Below are positions 7,956 to 13,328 of a stretch of DNA of 18,872 nt, in pieces (within the stretch, counting starts at the first letter, position 1; the number at the start of each line of letters is the position of its first letter). Source of the stretch: JBFHRE01 sp041591895 (GTDB taxonomy: Bacteria > Actinomycetota > Acidimicrobiia > Spongiisociales > ZC4RG35); contig JBFHRE010000042.1 of assembly GCA_041591895.1 (NCBI GenBank), forward strand, positions 1-18,872, read 5' to 3'. A program made the position numbers and the translations under genes. The notes under the pieces are model-generated. The model saw nothing but the letters and a program-made list of their open reading frames with translations. It was not told the origin of the DNA and ran no database searches.

Positions 7956-9695
7956 CCACTTGACCGGCAGCCGGAGGGCGAACGCCGACCAGCCGTCGAA
8001 GTGGTACTCGAGCGATCCGTCCATCATCTCCGCCAGCTGGCGTGACACGGTCAGTCCCAGCCCGATCGACGGCAACGGGTCGGCCGACGACATCCCCGAC
8101 TGATAGGCATCGAACATCGAAGCTCTGAGCGGCACCGGAATGCCCGGGCCGTTGTCACGCACCTCGACCACCTCGAACTGTCCCTGCCGGCTCAGCGTGA
8201 CCAGGCACGACGGTCCTCCGTACTTGCGAGCGTTCACAACGAGGTTCCGAATGATCTGGCGCACGCGACGGGCATCGGCAAAGGCGAGGTGGACGCCGTC
8301 ACTGGAAACCTCGACCCCCTCCGCATACTCCGGCGGAAGCCCCGCCAGGGTCTGCTTGATCTCGGACTCCACATCCATGATGGATGGGACGAGCGACAAG
8401 CTCGATTGCTGCGATCTGGCCGCGACAAGGAGGTCGTCCACGAGGTATGAGACATCACCCGCCTGGCGGGCGATCAGCCGAATCAACTCGAGACGAGTCT
8501 CCTCGTCGAACTCGGCGTACGCATCCCGGAGTTCTGACGCAAAACCGACCATCCCTGCGAGTGGAGTCCGCAGCTCGTGACTCACCGAAGCCACGAACTG
8601 GTCGCGGCTCTCGAGAGTGTGTCGAAGCCTCGTCTCGACCGTCTCGCGTGTCCAGTATGCGCCGAACATGGCGGCCACCGTCTCGACGAGCCTGCGCTGT
8701 TCGGTCGTCCAGACTCGGGGAACGACGTCCACCATCCCGATGGTGAACCTCCATTCACCGTCAACTGAGATCGGCACGGCAATCTCTGCCTGGATGGCGT
8801 TCCACGCCGAGGGGCTCTCTGAGTGTTGGGGGATCAACCCATCTACCACCCACATCCCACCGCCCTCGAGTGCGGCGTACTCGCTGGGCATGCTCTCCCA
8901 AGAGTTTGGCTCGAAGAACTCCTTGAACACGCCGTCTGCGAGTCGCTCCCCACGCGCCGAATACCGGTTCACCATCAAGAGCCCCAGCTCGGGGTCGGCC
9001 ACGTTCTCGTCGATGTATGCGATGGCGGCCTCTGACGCGGTCAGCACGGTTTTCAATGCTCGGTCGACCGCGCTCGAGTCGGACTCGAGCAGTAGGGCCT
9101 GAGAACACGCCAGGAGAGCCTCTGTGACGAGGAATGACCGCCGGCGATCACCCAGGGCCTCGAGGTCGGTCGCTCTAGACCGAGACCAGACAGCTTTGAT
9201 GAGACTCGAGGCTGTCGCAAGGGCCTCGAACTCCGGCTCGGACCAACGCCGTGGCGCTACCGCCTGTATGAAGCTCAACAGCCCCACCGGTGTCCCGTCA
9301 TCGACGATGGGCACGGCGAGCTCGGCCCGGATGGCGGGGTCGAGCTCGGCGTACTTCTCTCTATCAGGGGCGTCGGGAGCCAGGGTGTCCGAAACCGCCC
9401 AGACCTCTCCTCGCATGAGGGCCGTGTACTGCTCGAGTTCTGGTTCCAACACGAACTCGACCCACCCATGGCGTATCCCTCGCCGGCGCGCCTGAGCGAT
9501 CGGTACCAGCACTGCACCACGATGGAGATCGAACTCGACCCGGTCGAGCACCACCGCGTCCACATCGAATGCGGCGAGCAGCGATGCGAGTGCCGGCTCC
9601 ATGTCCTCGCCCGCCCCGGGTAACAACATGCGCGCCAGCACCTGTACCGCGTACTCGAGGTGACCGGATCGATCCAGGTCGATGGCCCGGTTCAT
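7935..9695 (-). CDS. Soluble sensor histidine kinase with two GAF-like domains
   Basis: Cytoplasmic two-component kinase, 586 aa, without membrane helices. Two GAF-like regions (about 25-170 and 190-350) each contain an AELAVPI/AEIAVPI core and are probably the ligand or redox sensors. HisKA follows with VSHELRTPLAGM, where His373 is the phosphorylated residue, then HATPase_c with N box NLVVNARKYG (484-493), G1 DNGPGIP (514-520) and GLGL (545-548). No response regulator is adjacent, so it is an orphan kinase. Start is ATG 9695, where homology-like sequence begins; the frame is open further upstream to 10046 but that part is Arg/Ser/Pro-rich and antisense-like. This ATG overlaps the stop of the short frame 9692-9910 as ATGA. 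Confidence 0.87.
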   Translation of the reverse strand: MNRAIDLDRSGHLEYAVQVLARMLLPGAGEDMEPALASLLAAFDVDAVVLDRVEFDLHRGAVLVPIAQARRRGIRHGWVEFVLEPELEQYTALMRGEVWAVSDTLAPDAPDREKYAELDPAIRAELAVPIVDDGTPVGLLSFIQAVAPRRWSEPEFEALATASSLIKAVWSRSRATDLEALGDRRRSFLVTEALLACSQALLLESDSSAVDRALKTVLTASEAAIAYIDENVADPELGLLMVNRYSARGERLADGVFKEFFEPNSWESMPSEYAALEGGGMWVVDGLIPQHSESPSAWNAIQAEIAVPISVDGEWRFTIGMVDVVPRVWTTEQRRLVETVAAMFGAYWTRETVETRLRHTLESRDQFVASVSHELRTPLAGMVGFASELRDAYAEFDEETRLELIRLIARQAGDVSYLVDDLLVAARSQQSSLSLVPSIMDVESEIKQTLAGLPPEYAEGVEVSSDGVHLAFADARRVRQIIRNLVVNARKYGGPSCLVTLSRQGQFEVVEVRDNGPGIPVPLRASMFDAYQSGMSSADPLPSIGLGLTVSRQLAEMMDGSLEYHFDGWSAFALRLPVKWSLDVVE

Positions 9696-9910
9696 ACCTG
9701 GATGATCGTCGCCAACAGGTCCAAGGTTGAGTGGAGTTTGCGGGCGCTGCGAGTATGTTCGGGGGCCGCGGTCCGGTGCTCGACCTCGTCCTTCGACAGT
9801 GACGCCTCCGGGTCGAGACCGTGAAGACGATCGGCCCGGCAACCGATCCATCGACAGAGATCGGGATGGCAGCTCGGCTCGGAGGATCGAATTGCCGGTC
9901 TGGCGGTCAA
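9692..9910 (-). CDS. Small hypothetical protein coupled to the histidine kinase
   Basis: Open frame of 72 codons, starting TTG at 9910 after AGAGGAGGG and ending in TGA overlapping the kinase ATG (ATGA). Unlike the kinase-frame extension, its second half (DPEASLSKDEVEHRTAA...KLHSTLDLLATIIQV) has G/C-rich third codon positions and an alternating, helix-like composition expected of real protein. The first half is Cys-containing (CHPDLCRWIGC) and less convincing. I do not recognise it. It may be a small partner of the kinase, a leader peptide that couples translation, or the relic of a larger gene. Confidence 0.38.
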   Translation of the reverse strand: MTARPAIRSSEPSCHPDLCRWIGCRADRLHGLDPEASLSKDEVEHRTAAPEHTRSARKLHSTLDLLATIIQV

Positions 9911-10025
9911 GCCCTCCTCTGGGCGTGGCTGTCATCCGCCGCCCACGTAAGACCGGCGAGCATCCACTCGGGCTGGATGAGCTCGGGAGTATCGTCCCCG
10001 ACCTCAGCCTCCAAAGGAGATTCGC
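9911..10025. promoter_or_regulatory. Divergent intergenic region between kinase unit and ahpE
   Basis: It carries the ahpE Shine-Dalgarno AAAGGAGA (10013-10020), 5 bases before the ATG. A TATCGT hexamer (9990-9995, plus) could be a -10 box, without a good -35. On the minus strand an open frame (9907-10014, TTG start) ends in TGA overlapping the next frame's TTG. It looks coding-like, but its promoter would have to lie inside ahpE. Confidence 0.3.
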
Positions 10026-10484
10026 ATGGCAGCCGAGGTCGGACATCCGGCGCCCGAGTTCGAACTGTTCGACGAGCGTCGCTCCCCTGTGTCACTCGCT
10101 GGCTATCGCGGTCGGAAGTTGATGGTCGTGTTCATCCCTTGGCCGTTCTCCGAGATCTGTGACGCAGAAGCGTGCTCGGTGAGGGACAACTTCGACGAGT
10201 TTCGCAGAGCAGAAGCCGACGTCGTCATGGTGACCTGCCACCCGCAACCGACCACAAAACGTTGGGCGGACGAGATGGGATTCGGGTTTCCCGTGTTGAG
10301 CGACTTCTGGCCCCACGGTGAGGTGGCCCGCGCCTACGGGTGTTTCGACGAACGTTTCGGGGTGTCGGGGCGTGTCACGTATGTGATCGACGAGAACGGC
10401 ATCGTCGAGCAGATCATCGCAAGCGGATCACTGGGCCGGGCCAGGTCGGTCGACGACTATCGCGTCGCACTGACGCCGCGCTGA
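10026..10484 (+). CDS. ahpE: AhpE-type peroxiredoxin with an added second cysteine
   Basis: Cytoplasmic thiol peroxidase reducing hydroperoxides and peroxynitrite; 152 aa, same length class as mycobacterial AhpE. Matching segments are VGHPAPEFELFDE at the N-terminus, YRGRKLMVVFIP, the peroxidatic region PWPFSEIC (Cys45, with Ser in place of the usual Thr), GFGFPVLSDFWPHGEVARAYG, and Arg116 in GVSGRVTYVID. AhpE of M. tuberculosis is a 1-Cys enzyme, but this protein has another Cys five residues later (Cys50, CDAEAC), the spacing used by the resolving Cys of BCP/PrxQ enzymes. Cys71 and Cys106 are also present. The start follows AAAGGAGA. It is transcribed alone, convergent with tatA. Confidence 0.9.
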   Translation: MAAEVGHPAPEFELFDERRSPVSLAGYRGRKLMVVFIPWPFSEICDAEACSVRDNFDEFRRAEADVVMVTCHPQPTTKRWADEMGFGFPVLSDFWPHGEVARAYGCFDERFGVSGRVTYVIDENGIVEQIIASGSLGRARSVDDYRVALTPR

Positions 10485-10515
10485 GGTGAACCAGCGAAGC
10501 CTATGACGGCGAGGA

Positions 10516-10535
10516 TGACTCTGCGTTCAGAGTCA
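10516..10535. terminator. Hairpin between convergent ahpE and tatA
   Basis: 8-bp perfect stem (TGACTCTG/CAGAGTCA) with loop CGTT, covering the tatA stop codon. It lies between two convergent genes and could end both transcripts, but there is no T-run on either side, so termination is uncertain. Confidence 0.45.
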
Positions 10536-10781
10536 GGGAGACGGCTTCTCGGAGTCCTCTACCGACGCCTGCTTGGTTGACGGCTGCTCGGTAGACGCAT
10601 CCTGGGTGGATGCGTTCTGGGTCGTCCCTTCCTGGGCTTCCTTCGAGCCCTCCTCGATGCCCTTGCGGAACTCCTTGGCCGACGCTCCAATCGAGCGCGC
10701 CAACTCAGGAAGTTTCTTGGCACCAAAGAGCAGGATCACGATCACGAGGATCCAGATCCATTCGGGTCCTCCGATTCGCAT
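10533..10781 (-). CDS. tatA: Sec-independent translocase protein TatA/TatE
   Basis: Pore-forming component of the twin-arginine translocation pathway for folded proteins, 82 aa, in the cytoplasmic membrane. N-terminal helix GPEWIWILVIVILLFGAKKLPELARSIG splits into a short membrane segment (about 7-20) and the FGxxKLPELAR hinge followed by an amphipathic helix (to about 45). The C-terminal tail holds four 5-residue repeats of the type T-x-x-(A/P)-S at residues 54-73. An AAAGGAG Shine-Dalgarno lies 5 bases before the ATG, and a TAGACT -10-like box just upstream of it (10801-10806). TatB and TatC are not in the window. A TatB identity is unlikely given the short length. Confidence 0.92.
   Translation of the reverse strand: MRIGGPEWIWILVIVILLFGAKKLPELARSIGASAKEFRKGIEEGSKEAQEGTTQNASTQDASTEQPSTKQASVEDSEKPSP
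10563..10622 (-). repeat. 15-bp tandem repeat, four copies, inside tatA
   Basis: Four diverged 15-bp units encode TQNAS, TQDAS, TEQPS and TKQAS. The period is a whole number of codons, so copy-number change would keep the frame. Confidence 0.7.
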
Positions 10782-10811
10782 GATTACTCCTTTTGTGGAG
10801 AGTCTACCCGG

Positions 10812-10832
10812 CCCGGTCGATCAAAGACCGGG
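10812..10832. terminator. Hairpin between the Mrr-like gene and tatA
   Basis: 7-bp stem CCCGGTC/GACCGGG around a 7-base loop (GATCAAA) in the 62-bp gap after the stop at 10844. No T-run follows on the minus strand, so it may be a weak terminator or an RNA-processing hairpin. Confidence 0.4.
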
Positions 10833-10843
10833 GCGAACCTGAA

Positions 10844-11788
10844 TCAGCCCATCGCCAGGGCGTCGATCAGGTTCTGAAGCCGCTCCCGGGTCACGAATCG
10901 GACCCGGGGATCGCGCCGCTCCCGGTTGTAGATCTCGAACGGTCCGAACTTCTCACTCACGTACAGCCCGCGTTCGGCCTGCGACGCCTGGAACTCGAAC
11001 GCGAACCGGTTGATCGCCTCGGAGTCCACCTCCGGGTGACCGCCCGGTTGGTAGTCGTCCTGGCGGATGAACGTTCGGCTGCCGCCCTTCGAGGCGAAAT
11101 GCGTTCCCGGCACCGGACCGGGTTCGATTCGGTAGCCGACCAGTGAGAGCATCCCCGTGACCAGCTGGCCGGCAGTCATCGTCGCGGGGTCAACCCCCTG
11201 GGCGCGCAGCCCTGTGTCGATCGCCTTGGGGATTCGCAACTCGTTGCTCAGCGGAGGGAGAATGTCCTCCCGCACCCGCATCACCGTCTCGGGCGGCGTC
11301 GGGGGCTCTTCGTCGAACCTGCCTGCAAGAGGATCGGCTGCGATCGAGCTCAGGTTCAGTATTGAGGGAACCATCGACCGGACCGGTAGCTGACCCGGTG
11401 TCTCGAGAGTGGCCCGCCCCATCTCGACAGGGCCCTCGGACGATGTGCCAAACGCGACCACGTGGTTCACCTGTGACATGGGGAGCGAGTGCTGCTTCTC
11501 CCGGGTCACTTCGATTGCCTCACCCACCAACAGCTCCGAAAGCACGTCGTCGGGTTCAGGCGGCGCCGCGACGGAAAAGATCACGCGTGCCTCGTCGTCG
11601 ACCACGTGGAACTCGGCGACCGGCGGTCGAGGGTGGGCAACTTCTATCTCGGGCGGTGCCGGGGGCACCCCGCGCAGGCGCGATGGTTTCTGAGGCTTGC
11701 CCTCGGGTTGCGGCTTCTTCTTCCGTGTGGCCCAGCCCACGGCGAAGAGAACAACAGCCACGAGGATGAGGGGGATACCGAGTTCCAT
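10844..11788 (-). CDS. Membrane-anchored protein with degenerate Mrr-like C-terminal domain
   Basis: I do not recognise this 314-aa protein with certainty. Residues 4-20 form one N-terminal membrane helix followed by a basic stretch (TRKKK), then a Pro/Glu-rich linker (about 25-60) and a middle region of unknown fold. The last 110 residues (about 205-314) resemble the Mrr/restriction-endonuclease-like pattern: a short helix (GQLVTGMLSLVGYRIE), a strand with IRQDDY where active enzymes have a (Q/E)xK motif, a helix, then RGLYVSEKFGPFEIYN and VRFVTRERLQNLIDAL, like the RGxxVT...xLixxxxLxxLL ending of Mrr domains. The catalytic Lys is absent, so a binding or structural role is more likely than cleavage. 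Start has AGGGAG upstream. It may be co-transcribed with tatA. Confidence 0.6.
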   Translation of the reverse strand: MELGIPLILVAVVLFAVGWATRKKKPQPEGKPQKPSRLRGVPPAPPEIEVAHPRPPVAEFHVVDDEARVIFSVAAPPEPDDVLSELLVGEAIEVTREKQHSLPMSQVNHVVAFGTSSEGPVEMGRATLETPGQLPVRSMVPSILNLSSIAADPLAGRFDEEPPTPPETVMRVREDILPPLSNELRIPKAIDTGLRAQGVDPATMTAGQLVTGMLSLVGYRIEPGPVPGTHFASKGGSRTFIRQDDYQPGGHPEVDSEAINRFAFEFQASQAERGLYVSEKFGPFEIYNRERRDPRVRFVTRERLQNLIDALAMG

Positions 11789-11825
11789 TCCGCTCCCTGC
11801 TCGCTGACGGTGGGACCAGTTTACG

Positions 11826-12101
11826 TCAGGAGGCGCGGCGGGAAGCCACGATTCGCTCGCGACGCACCCGACGGCGCTCCCGCTCGCTCATGCCGCCCCA
11901 GATCCCGAACTTCTCACTCTCGACGAGTGCGAACTCGAGGCACTCCAGCTTGACCTCGCATGCGTTGCAGATCGCCTTGGCTTTCCTCGTCGACGCTCCC
12001 CGCTCCGGGAAGAACAAGTCGGCGTCGGCTCCCCGGCAGTTGGCGTAGTCCTGCCACGACAGCGAATCAATCGCCAGGGCTTCGATCAGCTTTCCCTGCA
12101 T
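11826..12101 (-). CDS. whiB: WhiB-family iron-sulfur transcription regulator (WhiB/WhmD type)
   Basis: Actinobacteria-specific regulator of 91 aa that binds a [4Fe-4S] cluster and works with the principal sigma factor. The four cluster cysteines are Cys22, Cys45, Cys48 and Cys54 (C-X22-C-X2-C-X5-C); the turn GIWGG (66-70) and basic tail SERERRRVRRER (DNA contact) follow. SWQDYANC...FFPERGASTRKAKAIC...EVKLECLEFAL...EKFGIWGGMSERERRR most resembles Streptomyces WhiB and mycobacterial WhmD/WhiB2, which act in cell division or sporulation, so that role is a reasonable inference. A GAGGAAG Shine-Dalgarno lies 5 bases upstream of the ATG. Transcription probably starts about 187 bases upstream, from the promoter at 12295-12323. 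Confidence 0.95.
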   Translation of the reverse strand: MQGKLIEALAIDSLSWQDYANCRGADADLFFPERGASTRKAKAICNACEVKLECLEFALVESEKFGIWGGMSERERRRVRRERIVASRRAS

Positions 12102-12180
12102 GTCATCTTCCTCGCATCTCCGGGGCCACCCCCCTATCGCTGCCGCGATGGCCGCGCTCCCCTCCGTGAGTCTTCGGTCA

Positions 12181-12204
12181 GGATGATCCCGACCGGGATG
12201 ATCC
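12181..12204. repeat. Direct and inverted repeat in the whiB leader
   Basis: GGATGATCC occurs twice (12181-12189, 12196-12204), 15 bp apart; the segment between forms the near-palindrome ATCCCGACCGGGAT (12186-12199). It lies in the predicted 5' leader of whiB and could be an operator or an RNA hairpin. Confidence 0.4.
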
Positions 12205-12241
12205 GTTTGGGCACCGAGGGGCTCGGACTCGCTTCCACTCG

Positions 12242-12287
12242 TGTGTAACCACAGCCCGGTATCGGGATGCCACGCGTGTAATTACAC
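12242..12287. promoter_or_regulatory. Pair of palindromic possible operators near the whiB transcription start
   Basis: GTGTAATTACAC (12276-12287) is a perfect 12-bp palindrome. TGTGTAACCACA (12242-12253) is a related, imperfect copy with its centre 34 bp away. The first lies at the predicted transcription start from the whiB promoter. No known regulator is assigned. Confidence 0.45.
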
Positions 12288-12294
12288 CTTTGTG

Positions 12295-12323
12295 ATATTG
12301 ACAGAGGGCGCGCGCGGCGTCAA
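12295..12323 (-). promoter_or_regulatory. Sigma-70-type promoter reading toward whiB
   Basis: On the minus strand, TTGACG (12323-12318) and CAATAT (12300-12295) are 17 bases apart, close to the housekeeping consensus. Transcription would start near 12288, giving whiB a leader of about 187 bases. Confidence 0.55.
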
Positions 12324-12353
12324 CCCCGAATTCATGGGACGGAAGAACCAAAT

Positions 12354-12481
12354 CCAGCTACCAGCTACCGGCCACCGGCCACCGGCCACCGGCTACCGGC
12401 TACCGGCCAGCGGACGACGACAGAGATACAGGTTGGCCGGAGACTCTGGCTGGCAGCCGGAAGCTGGCGACCGGCAGCGGG
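12354..12481. repeat. Inverted pair of 7-bp tandem arrays upstream of sdhC
   Basis: Eight consecutive CCRGCYA heptamers (12354-12409) are followed, after about 37 bases, by heptamers of the reverse-complement type NRGCYGG (one at 12434-12440 and five at 12447-12481). The arms are partly complementary, so a long imperfect hairpin can form. No gene is apparent in 12324-12562. Confidence 0.75.
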
Positions 12482-12501
12482 CCGGGGCCTCCGGCCCCGG
12501 C
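12481..12501. terminator. GC-rich perfect hairpin at the end of the repeat
   Basis: 9-bp perfect arms (GCCGGGGCC and its complement) around a TCC loop directly adjoin the heptamer arrays. There is no T-run. It may block read-through into or from the repeat, or be part of the repeat element. Confidence 0.45.
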
Positions 12502-12528
12502 TGACTACGAACTCCGCCCGACACGCGC

Positions 12529-12534
12529 CATAAT
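12529..12534 (+). promoter_or_regulatory. Possible -10 box for sdhCAB
   Basis: CATAAT is close to the -10 consensus; TACGAA, 17 bases upstream, is a poor -35. Transcription would begin about 20 bases before the sdhC GTG. Confidence 0.35.
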
Positions 12535-12562
12535 CGGCAGCCGTAGTCCCAGAGAGGTTGAA

Positions 12563-13318
12563 GTGACCGCTACCGCCGAAAAGCCCACCCGGCGACGACC
12601 CGCTCCATGGCCGGTCGAGTTCTATCGCTCGGCGGTCGGCAAGAAATGGGTGATGGCTGTCACTGGCGTGATCCTGCTGTCGTTCGTCCTCGCCCACATG
12701 ATCGGCAACCTGAAGATCTACATCCTCGAACCGGTCACCGACGGCGCGGTCACGGATTACGAGATCGACCTGTATGGCGAAGCTCTCCGATCGCTCCTGT
12801 TCCCCCTGCTCCCCCACCACGTCCTGCTCTGGATCATGCGGATCGGTCTGATTGCCGCCGGCGCCCTGCACGTCCACGCCGCCTATGCGCTGACGGTGGT
12901 CAATCGCAAGGCCCGGTCGGTCGACTACCAGGGGCCGAGGGAGTACCTGGTCGCCAACTACGCCTCGCGAACGATGCGCTGGAGCGGCGTGATCGTCCTG
13001 CTCTTCGTCCTCTGGCACCTGGCCGACTTCACCTGGGGGATCGCTCCGTTCGCCCCCGAAGGCTGGGTTCACGGCCAGGTCCACGACAACTTCATCGAGA
13101 GCTTCTCCCGGGTGCCGGTGTCCATGCTCTACATCGTCGCCAACCTCGCCCTCGGCTTCCACCTCTATCACGGCGCCTGGTCGATGTTCCAGAGCATCGG
13201 TGCCAACAACCCCCGATTCAACCCGTGGCGCAGGTACCTCGCGATCGCGTTTTCGGTGGGAATCGTGGCTGCCAACGTCAGCTTCCCGGTCGCGGTTCTG
13301 ACAGGGATCGTGAGCTGA
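12563..13318 (+). CDS. sdhC: Succinate dehydrogenase cytochrome b subunit, B-type (SdhC)
   Basis: Membrane anchor of succinate:quinone oxidoreductase, 251 aa. A single fused subunit with about five membrane helices is the B-type arrangement, which carries two b hemes and the quinone site. Helices begin near 29-48 (WVMAVTGVILLSFVLAHMIGN), 85-110, 141-158, 186-207 and 226-247. Candidate heme-ligand histidines are His45, His86, His103/105, His152 and His200/203. Start is GTG with GAGAGG just upstream; the ATGs inside are too far downstream. It is first in the sdhCAB operon, 10 bp before sdhA. Confidence 0.92.
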   Translation: MTATAEKPTRRRPAPWPVEFYRSAVGKKWVMAVTGVILLSFVLAHMIGNLKIYILEPVTDGAVTDYEIDLYGEALRSLLFPLLPHHVLLWIMRIGLIAAGALHVHAAYALTVVNRKARSVDYQGPREYLVANYASRTMRWSGVIVLLFVLWHLADFTWGIAPFAPEGWVHGQVHDNFIESFSRVPVSMLYIVANLALGFHLYHGAWSMFQSIGANNPRFNPWRRYLAIAFSVGIVAANVSFPVAVLTGIVS

Positions 13319-13328
13319 GGAGTAGGAG

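Noticed and set aside
9905..9922. prfB-like programmed frameshift at AGGAGG GCT TGA
   Set aside because: An internal SD directly before a stop is suggestive, but the frame reached by +1 slippage is the shadow-like one, and spacing and context do not match known sites; overlapping stop and start with re-initiation explains it better.
9696..10046. N-terminal extension of the kinase reading frame to ATG at 10046
   Set aside because: The added 117 residues are Arg/Ser/Pro/Gly-rich, in the pattern of an out-of-frame reading, and overlap ahpE antisense; the GAF-like region begins at the ATG at 9695.
12354..12409. CRISPR-like array
   Set aside because: The period is 7 bp with no unique spacers; it is a simple tandem repeat.
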